Source of the DNA: Spirochaetaceae bacterium bin103
GTDB lineage: Bacteria; Spirochaetota; Spirochaetia; SZUA-6; Bin103
NCBI GenBank assembly: GCA_002238925.1
Contig: MPNH01000030.1
Span: forward strand, 1 to 61,709
DNA length: 61,709 nt
Direction: 5' to 3'
Under the pieces are notes generated by a model. The model saw nothing but the letters and a program-made list of their open reading frames with translations, was not told where the DNA came from and made no database searches. The stretch's first letter is position 1; every line of letters begins with the position of its first letter. This document shows positions 44,661 to 53,737 of the stretch, piece by piece. The position numbers and the translations under genes were made by a program.

Positions 44661-44674
44661 AACGTTATAACATT
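44661..44674 (+). promoter_or_regulatory. Second predicted Zur operator
   Basis: The 14-base AACGTTATAACATT recurs exactly, seven bases before the ATG of the binding-protein gene and overlapping a TATAAC -10-like box; TTGACT (44646-44651) lies 14 bases upstream of it, a short spacing. It indicates a separately zinc-controlled promoter for the binding protein, whose message would be nearly leaderless. Confidence 0.6.
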
Positions 44675-44680
44675 CCGCCC

Positions 44681-45668
44681 ATGATCAGTTTCCCACCCAT
44701 CTTCACCCGACGAGCCTTGCTGAGCTTCGTCACCATCGTTCTCGTTCTGTCGTTCGCCGCTCCGGCCGCCGTCGCACAGACCCACAGCTCAATCCCGGTG
44801 GTCGCCACCTTCTCGATCCTCGGCGACATGGTAAAGCGCGTCGGAGGCGAGCATGTCGATGTCACGACACTCGTGGGTCCTGACGGCGACACGCATGTCT
44901 ACCAGCCGACCCCTGCAGATGCCCGGGCCGTCAACGAAGCGCAGGTCCTGTTCGTCAACGGGCTGCAATTCGAAGGCTGGTTGGAGCGGCTGATCGACGC
45001 TTCGGGCTTCCGCGGTGTCCTGGTGGTGGCGACCGACGGCGTTGAGTTGATCGCTTTCGCCGACGAGCACGACGACGATGACCAACATGCCGACGATGAC
45101 CATGACGATGACCACGACGACGATCACGACGACGATGACCACCATGACCATGGCGTCTTCGACCCCCATGCCTGGCAGAGCCTTCGCAATGCCATGGTGT
45201 ACGTGGACAACATTGCCGAGGCACTGGCCAAGGCCGATCCCGGGAATGCCGACGCGTACCATCGGAACCGCGACAGCTATGCGGACGAAATCGAGGCCCT
45301 CGACTCGGAAATCCGCAGGATTGCCGCCACGCTCCCCGTGAGCAGCCGGACCGTCGTCACCTCCCACGACGCGTTCCAGTACTTCGGTCGCGATTATGGG
45401 CTCACCTTCATCGCGCCGCAGGGGCTCAGCACCGAGTCGGAGGCGTCCGCACAGGATGTCGTCCGCCTCATCGAGCAGATACGCGATCTGGGCATTCGTG
45501 CCGTTTTCGTCGAGAACGTCGCGGACCCCCGCCTCCTGGAACGCATCGCCGACGAGACGGGAGCCACCATCGGCGGCACGCTATATCCTGGCGCGCTGTC
45601 CGGCCCCGCCCTACCTCGACATGATGCGGCACAACGCGATGACGCTCGCCGAAGCGCTGGCTTCGTAA
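44681..45668 (+). pseudogene. znuA: Zinc ABC transporter binding protein (ZnuA/AztC-like), frameshifted near the C-terminus
   Basis: Starts MISFPPIFTRRALLSFVTIV, a Sec-type signal peptide ending AAVAQ. The cluster A-I binding protein has VVATFSILGDMVKRVGG, GPDGDTHVYQPTPAD (metal His), then a His/Asp-rich loop (about residues 127-160) of repeated DDDH, FDPHAWQ, TSHDAFQYFGRDYGLTF and FVENVADPRLLERIADETG. After GALSG at about 45600 the frame changes; the true end, PAPPYLDMMRHNAMTLAEAL, lies in another frame to 45668. It needs a +1 or -2 shift; loss of about eight bases between two GGCC copies would explain it. Read without correction, the protein has a wrong tail to 45847 and lacks its last helix. 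Confidence 0.8.
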
Positions 45669-45680
45669 GGCTCGGCGCGC

Positions 45681-46244
45681 CTACCAGACTTCTGTCAGGT
45701 CGACCTCGACGGGTTGTGCATCGGGTTGGCCGGTGCAGGCAACGGCGATGCGGGCGGCGTGTTCGCCGGCGCTGCGGAATATGCCGTCGGCGAGCACGTA
45801 CTGCTGCACCACCTTGCGCTCGGGGTCGACGATCCAGTACTCGCTGACGCCGGCCTTCTGGTACAGGTCCAGCTTCAGGCCGCGGTCGCGGTAGGCGGTC
45901 GACGGGGACAGAATCTCCACCACCAGGTCGGGCGCGCCCTCAATGCGCTCGCGGCGGATCCGCGATGCATGCTCGGCAAGGACCACCACAAGGTCCGGTT
46001 CGACCACGTCGCTCTGACTCAGCACCACTGCTACCGGTGCGTGCAGCACCTCGCCCATCCCGGTCAGGTCGAAGTGGCGATGAAGATGGATCATCAGGTT
46101 TCTGGACACCCTTTGGTGGGATACGAACGGTGCTGCGCTCAAGTAGTGGTCTCCATCGATGATTTCGTGCCTGCGCCCGTCCTCGGGAAACTGCAGGTAG
46201 TCTTCGTAGGTGAGCTTGGTCTTCCGGTCGACAACGACTGCCAT
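45681..46244 (-). CDS. Uma2-family endonuclease (PD-(D/E)xK fold)
   Basis: A 187-residue DUF820/Uma2 protein. LTYEDYLQFPEDGRRHEIIDG is the N-terminal family motif, VVEPDLVVVL provides the catalytic Asp, and DLVVEILSPSTAYRDRGLKLDLYQKAGVSEYWIVDP gives the E.L...K core and the terminal WIVDP. These putative nucleases are abundant in cyanobacteria and large environmental genomes; their biological role is unsettled. It converges on the zinc operon with 12 bases between. Confidence 0.85.
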   Translation of the reverse strand: MAVVVDRKTKLTYEDYLQFPEDGRRHEIIDGDHYLSAAPFVSHQRVSRNLMIHLHRHFDLTGMGEVLHAPVAVVLSQSDVVEPDLVVVLAEHASRIRRERIEGAPDLVVEILSPSTAYRDRGLKLDLYQKAGVSEYWIVDPERKVVQQYVLADGIFRSAGEHAARIAVACTGQPDAQPVEVDLTEVW

Positions 46245-46299
46245 GGCCGCTTCCGAGCATACCACGAACGCGCAGGCGCAAGCTGGTATAGTTGGCGCC

Positions 46300-47379
46300 A
46301 TGAAGATCAGCGACATCACCTGCACGCCGCTGGCCATCGGCAAGGGGCTGCTGCGGATCGCCACGGATGCCGGGGTGGAGGGCTGGGCAGAAGTGCCGGG
46401 CCGCAACAACGCGGTGTTCGAGGCGTACCTGGACAGCGTGATCAGGCCGGCCCTGGTGGGCGAGGATCCGCGCCCGGTGGACCGCCACTGGGAGACGCTG
46501 GCGTTGGGGCGCGAGGAGCAGTCGAACAAGCTGCCCGGCTGGGTGGTCGGGGTGATCGACGTGGCGCTGTGGGATCTGCTCGGCAAGGACACCGGGCTGC
46601 CGGTTTACACGCTGATGGGCGGCGCGCGCCGCACCACCATTCCGCTGTACTGGAGCACCGGCTGGCGCATGCAGCCGGAGGAGATGCTGGCGCTGGTGCG
46701 GGCCGGGCGCGAGCAGGGTTTCCGCTCGTTCAAGATCCGCATGGACTGGCGCGGCTGGCGGCAGGACGTGGACCCGGACAAGGACTTCCGGATCTTCAAG
46801 GCCGTGCGCGAGTTCCTGGACGGCGGCGAGTACCTCGGCTTCGATGCCAACAACGGCTACTCGGTGTCCACGGCGATCCAGCAGGGCCGGCGTTTCGAGG
46901 AACTGGGCATTGACCACTTCGAAGAGCCGATCCCGCACTACGACCTGCCGGGCCTGCGGCAGGTGGCCGACGCCCTCGACGTGGCCGTGTCGGCGGGCGA
47001 GCAGGACGCATTCCGCTGGTGGTTCGAGCACCTGGTGCTGCTCGGCAACCCGGACATCCTGCAGCCGGACATCCTCACCGCCGGCGGGCCGAGCGAGGTG
47101 AAGCGCATCTACGAGCTGGCCACGGTGCTGGACAAGCCGGTGATGCCGCACAGCCCGCAGGCCGGCATCAGCTCGATGGCCTCGCTGCACGCCTACGCCA
47201 CCGTGCAGAACGCCAGCCGCCCACACGAGTACTCCACCGAGTTCTCCGGCCCCCTCGACGACGTGGCCGACCTGTTCGGCGCAGCCGTGCTGCCCAAGCA
47301 CGGCGCCATCGAACTCAGCGACCGCCCCGGCCTCGGCATCGAACTGAACGAAACCGCCGTCGCCCGCCTGACGGTGTGA
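46300..47379 (+). CDS. Enolase-superfamily sugar-acid dehydratase or racemase (MR/MLE group)
   Basis: A 359-residue protein. The active-site lysine pair lies in FRSFKIRMDW, metal ligands in LGFDANNGYS (Asp), FEEPIPHYD (Glu) and VSAGEQDAF (Glu), and the C-terminal barrel has QPDILTAGGPSEV and VMPHSPQAG with the acid/base His. The K.R plus His arrangement fits the mandelate-racemase subgroup, which dehydrates aldonic or aldaric acids. Its stop overlaps the next gene's GTG start. Confidence 0.8.
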   Translation: MKISDITCTPLAIGKGLLRIATDAGVEGWAEVPGRNNAVFEAYLDSVIRPALVGEDPRPVDRHWETLALGREEQSNKLPGWVVGVIDVALWDLLGKDTGLPVYTLMGGARRTTIPLYWSTGWRMQPEEMLALVRAGREQGFRSFKIRMDWRGWRQDVDPDKDFRIFKAVREFLDGGEYLGFDANNGYSVSTAIQQGRRFEELGIDHFEEPIPHYDLPGLRQVADALDVAVSAGEQDAFRWWFEHLVLLGNPDILQPDILTAGGPSEVKRIYELATVLDKPVMPHSPQAGISSMASLHAYATVQNASRPHEYSTEFSGPLDDVADLFGAAVLPKHGAIELSDRPGLGIELNETAVARLTV

Positions 47380-48461
47380 CGACACGCCGGTACACGGCGC
47401 TGATCGCCGGCTCTACCGGCGCGGTGGGCAGCGCGCTGGCGCGCGAGCTGGCCGGGCGTGCAGAGTGGGAGGTGTACGGCCTGGCACGACGGCCACCAGC
47501 CAGCCCTGCACATGCCGGCGCAGTCGTGCCGGGCGTGATCGGGGCGGCGGCCGACATGGCCGACCGCGACGGGCTGCGGCGCGCGATGGAGCCGCTCGAC
47601 GACGTTACCCACCTTTTCTACTGCGGGCGCGCCACCCACGCCGAGCAGGTAATCGAGGACTCCGCCGCCAACCTCGCCCTGCTGGACAACGTGGTCACCG
47701 CCACCGAGAAGGCGGCCGCCGGGCTGCGCCACGTTCACTTGGTGCAGGGCGGCAAGTACTACGGCGTGCACGTGGGGCCGATCCCGACCCCGGCCGATGA
47801 ATCACAGCCGCAAGCGCCGATCGACAACTTCAACTACGACCAACAGGACTACCTGAGCAGTCGCGCCTCCACGGCGCAATGGACCTGGTCCGCTTCGCGG
47901 CCCAACACGCTGGTGCACTTCTCGCCGGCCATCGCGCGCAACTTGGTCAGCACGCTCGGCGCCTGGGCCGCGATCTGCCGCGAATTGGGCGCGGCGCTGG
48001 ATTTCCCCGGCCCGCAGGGCGCCTACGACAGCCTCACCCAGCTTACCACCATCGAGCTGCTGGCGCGCGCCATCGCCTGGATGGCCACCGAGCCGACATG
48101 CGCCAACGAGGCGTTCAACGTGACCAACACCGACCTGTTCCGCTGGCACGCGCTGTGGCCGCGGCTGGCGGAAGCGTTTGGCATGCCGCTCGGCCCGGTA
48201 CGCCCGCTGCGGCTGGCCGAGGTGATGGCCAGCCGCGGCGAGCTGTGGCGCCAAATGTGCGCCCGCCACGGCCTGGTGCAGCCCGACCTGGACCGGGTCG
48301 CCAACTGGGGCTACGCCGACGCCACCCTGGAGCGCACCTGGGACGAGATCCTGAGCCATAACAAGGCGCGCCGCCTCGGCTTCCACGACTGGGACGACAG
48401 CCTGACCCGCTTCTTCACCGTCCTCGACCGGTACCGCCGGGCCCGGATCCTGCCTGACTGA
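47376..48461 (+). CDS. PRISE-type SDR (progesterone 5-beta-reductase/iridoid-synthase-like)
   Basis: A 361-residue atypical SDR from a GTG that overlaps the preceding stop by four bases. IAGSTGAVGSALARELA binds NAD(P); VYGLARRPP is the PRISE hallmark after strand 2, HLVQGGKYYGVH holds the conserved lysine and tyrosine-rich motif, and NFNYDQQDYL the catalytic tyrosine region. PRISE enzymes reduce enone double bonds with NADPH. Coupling to a sugar-acid dehydratase suggests a 2-keto-3-deoxy or enone-like intermediate as substrate, an inference. Confidence 0.8.
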   Translation: MTTRRYTALIAGSTGAVGSALARELAGRAEWEVYGLARRPPASPAHAGAVVPGVIGAAADMADRDGLRRAMEPLDDVTHLFYCGRATHAEQVIEDSAANLALLDNVVTATEKAAAGLRHVHLVQGGKYYGVHVGPIPTPADESQPQAPIDNFNYDQQDYLSSRASTAQWTWSASRPNTLVHFSPAIARNLVSTLGAWAAICRELGAALDFPGPQGAYDSLTQLTTIELLARAIAWMATEPTCANEAFNVTNTDLFRWHALWPRLAEAFGMPLGPVRPLRLAEVMASRGELWRQMCARHGLVQPDLDRVANWGYADATLERTWDEILSHNKARRLGFHDWDDSLTRFFTVLDRYRRARILPD

Positions 48462-48482
48462 GCCGCCCCATGTCGGCAGCGT

Positions 48483-49685
48483 TCAATCTTCCCGGAAGTT
48501 CAGTTCGCGCATTCCGGTGACCTTGGAGTGATCGATGGCCAGGCCGAGGCCGGGGGTATCGGGGACGGTGATGGCGCCGGCCACCGGGTGCAGCGGATCG
48601 GCCAGGAAGAACTGGTGCACGATGTTCCACTTGACCAGGTATTCCTGGATCGGGCAGGTGGTAGGCGGCTGCGATGCGATCAGGTGGGCGGTGGCGTGCG
48701 AGCTGTGGCCGTGCGGGATCACCGGCCGGTCGAAGGTGGAGGCGAGCGCGCAGATCTTGACCGTCTCGCTGATGCCGCCGCACCAGTAAATGTCGGGCTG
48801 CAGCACGTCCATGGCGCGCTTCTCGACGATTGCCCGGAACCCCCAGCGCGTGTACTCGTGCTCGCCGCCGGCAATGGCGATCGGCGAACTGCGCTGGATC
48901 TCCACGTAGCTGTCCAGCTTGTCGGCCAGCACCGGCTCCTCCAGCCAGCGGATGCCGAACTCGGCCAGCTCGTTGGCCAGGCGGATAGCGTACGGCACGT
49001 CCCAGGAGCTCCACGCGTCCAGCATGATGTCGACGTCGTCGCCCACCGCCTCCCGGAGCGCAGCCGCCAGCGCCAGGTTGCGGCGCACCCCGTCCGGACC
49101 GTCGGCGGGGCCGTCGCGGAAGAACCACTTGGTGGCGGTGTAGCCCTGTGCGGCAAACTGCGCGGCGCGCCGGGCGGCCGCCTCCGGCTCGATCGAGAAC
49201 CCCAGCGCGCTGGCGTAGGCCGGGAAGCTGGTCCGGGTCGGCCCACCCAGTAACCGGTACACCGGCTGCCCGAGCGCCTTGCCCTTCAGGTCCCACAGGC
49301 CGCAGTCCACCACGCTGATCGCCATCATCGGCTCGCCCTTGCGGCCGTGGATCGTCGCCCGGTACATCAGGTCCCACAGCAGCTCGATGGCCAGCGGATC
49401 ACGCCCGATCAGCAGCGGGCGCAGCGCGGTGTCGATGATGAACGCCTCGATCCGGCTGCACGGCCCCGACAGGCCCACCACGCCGTCGTCGGTGTGGATC
49501 TCCAGGAACACCGCCCGCAGGTCGTAGCGTCCGTCGCCAACGCCCGGCATGAAGTTGGCACCGCGGCGACGAAACTCCGGGTACACGTCCAGCGGCATAA
49601 TCAGGCGCTCCTCCCAGAACGGCTCCGGATGCTCCAGCACGCCGCGCAACTCGCGCAGCTTCAGATCCACAATCTTCACTTTCAC
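48483..49685 (-). CDS. Enolase-superfamily dehydratase (rhamnonate-dehydratase-like)
   Basis: A 400-residue MR-group protein. KWFFRDGPADGPDG holds the K.. acid/base pair region; metal ligands lie in IMLDAWSSWD, WLEEPVL and AGGEHEYTRWG; VIPHGHSSHATAHLI carries the catalytic His in the context seen in L-rhamnonate dehydratase. Only about 30% or less similar by eye to the other MR protein, so the substrate differs. It converges on the PRISE gene. Confidence 0.75.
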   Translation of the reverse strand: MKVKIVDLKLRELRGVLEHPEPFWEERLIMPLDVYPEFRRRGANFMPGVGDGRYDLRAVFLEIHTDDGVVGLSGPCSRIEAFIIDTALRPLLIGRDPLAIELLWDLMYRATIHGRKGEPMMAISVVDCGLWDLKGKALGQPVYRLLGGPTRTSFPAYASALGFSIEPEAAARRAAQFAAQGYTATKWFFRDGPADGPDGVRRNLALAAALREAVGDDVDIMLDAWSSWDVPYAIRLANELAEFGIRWLEEPVLADKLDSYVEIQRSSPIAIAGGEHEYTRWGFRAIVEKRAMDVLQPDIYWCGGISETVKICALASTFDRPVIPHGHSSHATAHLIASQPPTTCPIQEYLVKWNIVHQFFLADPLHPVAGAITVPDTPGLGLAIDHSKVTGMRELNFRED

Positions 49686-49819
49686 CTACTCCCATTCGTG
49701 CCCGCTATCACCGCGGCGCGCGCAACCGCATGCTATCACTTCGCCCGCCGGTGTGGCCCCGCCCACCGTTCACCAATGCCGGCTCGTTGGTGTAACCTGA
49801 CAGGCAGCCAGGAGGAACT

Positions 49820-50479
49820 ATGGCACTGAGAATCAATGACACGGCGCCCGACTTCAACGCCGACACGACGCAGGGGCCGATCAACTTCCACGAGTGGGTC
49901 GGCGACGGCTGGGCGATCCTGTTCTCCCACCCCAAGGACTTCACGCCGGTGTGCACCACCGAGCTGGGCACGGTGGCCGGACTGACCGGCGAGTTCGCCA
50001 AGCGCAACTGCAAGGTGCTCGGCATCAGCGTGGACGGCGTGAGCGACCACCAGGCGTGGTCGAAGGACATCGAGGCCTCCCAGGGGCACGCGGTGACCTA
50101 CCCGCTGATCGGCGACCCCGAACTGGCGATCGTGAAGGCGTACGACATGCTGCCCGCCGACGCCGGCGACACCTCCGAGGGGCGCACCCCGATGGACAAC
50201 GCCACCGCGCGCAGCGTGTTCGTGATCGGCCCCGACAAGAAGATCAAGGCGACCCTAACCTATCCAATGAGCACCGGGCGCAACTTTGCCGAGATCCTGC
50301 GGCTGGTCGACTCCTGCCAGCTCACCGCCGGCAAGCAGGTGGCGACGCCGGCCAACTGGGAGCAGGGCGAGGACGTGATCATCCTGCCGTCGGTGTCGGA
50401 CGACGCGGCCAAGGAGACCTATCCCGACGGCTGGGAGCAGCCGCTGCCCTACATCCGCATCGTTCCGCAGCCCAAGTAG
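49820..50479 (+). CDS. 1-Cys peroxiredoxin (Prx6 type)
   Basis: A 219-residue peroxiredoxin. The peroxidatic Cys is in SHPKDFTPVCTTELG (about residue 45); the protein has the Prx6 C-terminal extension (ANWEQGEDVIILPSVSDDAAKETYPDGW) and no resolving Cys in the 2-Cys position. It reduces H2O2 and organic or phospholipid peroxides. AGGAGG stands just ahead of the ATG. Confidence 0.9.
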   Translation: MALRINDTAPDFNADTTQGPINFHEWVGDGWAILFSHPKDFTPVCTTELGTVAGLTGEFAKRNCKVLGISVDGVSDHQAWSKDIEASQGHAVTYPLIGDPELAIVKAYDMLPADAGDTSEGRTPMDNATARSVFVIGPDKKIKATLTYPMSTGRNFAEILRLVDSCQLTAGKQVATPANWEQGEDVIILPSVSDDAAKETYPDGWEQPLPYIRIVPQPK

Positions 50480-50483
50480 CGGA

Positions 50484-52523
50484 CTATTCGGCGTCGAACA
50501 CCACCATGCCGTGGCCGTCGAGCACGGTCACGGTGACGTGCGCGTAGCCGTCGCGGTAGTCGACCGGCAGGTCGACGCCGTGCGGCTGCAGGTGTGCGCG
50601 GCGCGGCCCCGCCGGCAGCTTCACGGCCAGCTCCTGGTCGACCAGGGGAATCGCGTCTTCGACGATGTCCAGGCCGCTCGACTGCCCGACGCGGTGGTCG
50701 TACGCGTCGGTGCGCCGCTCGCGCGCAAAGCACAGCAAATGCACCACGGTCCGCGGCCCTGAGCGCACCACGGTGGTCTCCAGCAGCGACGGGGCATCGG
50801 TGGCGCGTACCAGCGGCTCCGGCAGCAGCAGGTCGATGCAGTTGCCGAGCAGGCGGCGGTGCACCGGCACCGCGTGGCGCCCGTACAGGCCGAGGATCGG
50901 CAGCGCGATAGTGATCACGCTGCCGTTGCGCACCACCGCCGACCACGGCGACAGCTCCGCCGGCGGCGTGTAGGAGTGCCCGGAGAAGCGCGCGAAGTGG
51001 CGCTCGAAGTAGGGCTCCACTACCCCGACCAGCGACTCGGCGCCTGCCGCCGGCTGCATGCGGAAACCGGTCTCGTAGGTAACGTGGTCGTAGTCGGGGA
51101 TGCCGCCCGCCACCGCCGGCGCCATGCGCAGGAAGGTGTGCGAGAAGGGGCTCGCCCCGCCGGCCGCCACGCCCTGCTCCGCCAGCACCGGCTCACCCTG
51201 CTCGTCGAACCCGGCCTGCCCCGACAGAATCAGGCCGCCGCCCCCGCTCACGTACGCGCGCAGCTTCGCCAGCAGCGCCTCGTCCACCGGCGTGGTTTCC
51301 GCCACCAGCACCACCTCGTAGTCGTCCAGGCGCGCATCCGGCCCGACCACGTCGAACTGCTGCTGCAACTGCTGCAGGGCGCGGGAGGCGCCGAGCCCGG
51401 CGGCGCCCGGGTTGTCGCCCAGCTCCGGATCCACCACCAGCGCGATCTGGCTGTGCAGCACGCCGCCGGCCACGAACGGCTCGCATGCCTCCACGTGGGC
51501 GTACACGCCGCCGATCAACTCGTACACCGCCGGCTGCGGCACGCCGCGCGGATGCAGCAGGTCGCCGATGCCGCCGGTCATGCCCTGGCTGAGCGCCTGG
51601 CAGCACTCGTACTTGAGCGCCGCCGCCGGCTTGAGGCCGGCGTTGTCGCCCCAGCTCTTGAAGAAGCGCCCGGTGTGGGTCAGCGTCGGCAGGCCGAGCG
51701 GGCGCACGTAGCGGGCCACGTAGGGGAAATAGGCGTACCCCCAGCCGCCGGTCGGCAGCGCCTCGATCTCCACCCGCCGCAGGTACTTCTTCTCCACGTG
51801 CAGGTTGGTCTTGGGCCGCGAGTTGTACCAGATGCCGAAGTGATCCGCGCCCTTGCCGGCCTGCTCCACCAGCCCCGAGAACCGCTCCATGTAGGCCAGC
51901 GCCACCTCGCGTGCGTAGCGGTCGCGGTGCTCGGCGATGCGCGGGTCCAGGTTGCGTTTCATCATTCCCTCGACCGCCCAGCGCGACACGCTCGGCTGGT
52001 CCCAGCACATGTCCAGGAAGATGCCGTCCACCGGCGAGTACAGCGCCAGCACCTCCTCGATCTGCTCGGCCAGGTAGTCCTGGTACGGGCTGGACATGTC
52101 CAGTACCTGCCAGCCGGCGTGCAGAGCCTGATCCTGGTCCGGTGAGACATCGCGCGGCATCAGCTTGGCGTGGCGGCCGTCCGGCTGCACGGCCAGCCAC
52201 TCGGGATGGGTGTTGGCCGCATACTCGTTGATCTGGCCGGTGATATAGATCGGCGCGCGGATTCCGGCGCGGTGCAGCGCCTCGACCTGCGCCCCGGTCA
52301 GGTCCAGGCCGGGCGCCAGGTTGGGATGGCGGCACGGATGCTCGGTTCGGTAGTAGGCGTGGCCGTGATGGCAGGTGCCGAACACGGTGACGCTGTCGAC
52401 GTGCGCCTCCTTGAAGGTGCGCGCGAACTGCTCGGCGTCGAAATCGGCGCCGACGCCCGGTACGTCGGGGCCGGTGTGAAAGTCGAGGTGGATGGTGCGA
52501 AGCGGAAAGGAGAACTCTGGCAT
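50484..52523 (-). CDS. Glycoside-hydrolase-like protein with beta-galactosidase trimerisation-type domain
   Basis: A 679-residue cytoplasmic protein without signal peptide. Residues 1-340 form a TIM-barrel like those of alpha-fucosidase or GH42-related proteins (TIHLDFHTGPDVPGVGADFD; DGIFLDMCWDQPSV, a likely catalytic Asp; HFGIWYNSRPKTNLHVEKK). Residues 400-520 (LRAYVSGGGGLILSGQAGFD) are a GATase-like/trimerisation domain and the rest is beta-rich. No precise GH family can be assigned. Its partner peroxiredoxin gene is convergent with five bases between. Confidence 0.75.
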   Translation of the reverse strand: MPEFSFPLRTIHLDFHTGPDVPGVGADFDAEQFARTFKEAHVDSVTVFGTCHHGHAYYRTEHPCRHPNLAPGLDLTGAQVEALHRAGIRAPIYITGQINEYAANTHPEWLAVQPDGRHAKLMPRDVSPDQDQALHAGWQVLDMSSPYQDYLAEQIEEVLALYSPVDGIFLDMCWDQPSVSRWAVEGMMKRNLDPRIAEHRDRYAREVALAYMERFSGLVEQAGKGADHFGIWYNSRPKTNLHVEKKYLRRVEIEALPTGGWGYAYFPYVARYVRPLGLPTLTHTGRFFKSWGDNAGLKPAAALKYECCQALSQGMTGGIGDLLHPRGVPQPAVYELIGGVYAHVEACEPFVAGGVLHSQIALVVDPELGDNPGAAGLGASRALQQLQQQFDVVGPDARLDDYEVVLVAETTPVDEALLAKLRAYVSGGGGLILSGQAGFDEQGEPVLAEQGVAAGGASPFSHTFLRMAPAVAGGIPDYDHVTYETGFRMQPAAGAESLVGVVEPYFERHFARFSGHSYTPPAELSPWSAVVRNGSVITIALPILGLYGRHAVPVHRRLLGNCIDLLLPEPLVRATDAPSLLETTVVRSGPRTVVHLLCFARERRTDAYDHRVGQSSGLDIVEDAIPLVDQELAVKLPAGPRRAHLQPHGVDLPVDYRDGYAHVTVTVLDGHGMVVFDAE

Positions 52524-52669
52524 GGCGGGAGACTATCGGAGCCGGCCCGCACCGGCAACAAGCCCAAGCTGACCGCCACGAACCGTCCGGCATCGTGACA
52601 GGCCGTTCGGGATCGTTCAATCGTTCACACCACCGGCGCCGCAGGTCGATTATCTGAAGTAGGCGAATC

Positions 52670-53668
52670 ATGACAGCCCGCGTCCGCATAATCCTGGCAT
52701 GCGTGTTGCTCACCGGCGTGGCCCTCGCGGGCACCGTGGGCTTCATGCTCGTCGAAGGCTGGTCCTTCGGGGACAGCCTGTACATGGCGGTGATCACGGT
52801 ATCGACCGTCGGCTATGGCGAGGTACGGCCGCTCAGCGATGCCGGCCGCCTGCTCGCCGTCGGCGTGATCGTGGTGGCGGTGGGGGCGCTCGGCTTCTCG
52901 GCCACCAGCATCGGCGTGTACCTGGCGGAAGGGCACCTGCTGCACGAATTGAGGAGGAAGCGTATGGAACGGGCGCTGCGCAAGCTGCACGGCCACTTCA
53001 TTATCTGCGGCGGCGGCCGCTTCGGCCGCGAGGTGGCCGCCGAGTTCGCGCGCTCGCAGGCCAGCTACGCGGTGGTCGACCTGGACCCCGAGGGCTGCGA
53101 ACTCGCCGGCACGCCGGGGTTGGCGTTCGTAAAAGGAGACGCCGGCGACGACCAGGCGCTGCGCGAGGCGGGCGTGGACCGAGCAAAGGGCCTGGTGGCC
53201 GCGTTGCCGGGAGATGACGCCAACCTGTACGTGGTGCTGACCGCCCGACAACTCAACCGCAACCTGGTAATCATCACGCAGGCGGCGCAGCAGCGCTCGA
53301 TCGACAAGCTGCGCCTGGCGGGCGCTGACCGGGTGGTGTCGCCCTACCTGATCGCCGGGCGCGCCATGGCATCGGCGCTGCTGCGCCCGTCGGTGGTGAA
53401 CTTCCTCGACGAAGCGCTGTACCGTGAGACGACCCCGCTGCAAATCGAGCAACTCCAGGTCCCGGCGCACTCGGATCTGGCCGGCCAGTCGGTGCGCACC
53501 GCCGGCATCGGCCCCGCCACCGGCGCCACCGTGGTGGCCATACACCGTTCCGACGGCGCCCTGGTGAGTGCCGCGGAGGCGCTCACCACCACCGTGCACG
53601 GCGGCGACATCCTGGTCGCGGTCGGCACAACCGAACAGCTGCAGGCGCTGACCGACCTGGCCGGGTAG
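52670..53668 (+). CDS. MthK-like K+ channel with RCK (TrkA-N/TrkA-C) domains
   Basis: A 332-residue protein. Two membrane helices flank a pore loop with the selectivity filter TVGYGE (46-51). A Rossmann RCK-N domain begins HFIICGGGRFGREVAAEFA (about 105) and has VVDLDPE after strand 2; an RCK-C domain ends the protein (GATVVAIHRSDG; VHGGDILVAVG). It is a ligand-gated potassium channel of the inner membrane. Confidence 0.9.
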   Translation: MTARVRIILACVLLTGVALAGTVGFMLVEGWSFGDSLYMAVITVSTVGYGEVRPLSDAGRLLAVGVIVVAVGALGFSATSIGVYLAEGHLLHELRRKRMERALRKLHGHFIICGGGRFGREVAAEFARSQASYAVVDLDPEGCELAGTPGLAFVKGDAGDDQALREAGVDRAKGLVAALPGDDANLYVVLTARQLNRNLVIITQAAQQRSIDKLRLAGADRVVSPYLIAGRAMASALLRPSVVNFLDEALYRETTPLQIEQLQVPAHSDLAGQSVRTAGIGPATGATVVAIHRSDGALVSAAEALTTTVHGGDILVAVGTTEQLQALTDLAG

Positions 53669-53737
53669 CGGGCAAGTTCCGGGACGGGCGCCGGCCGCTG
53701 CCGGGCGCCCGCTGCGAAAGAGAATCCGTCCGCCGCG

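Noticed and set aside
45066..45160. Tandem GATGACCAC-like repeat
   Set aside because: It is the coding sequence of the His/Asp-rich metal loop of the zinc-binding protein, not a separate repeat element.
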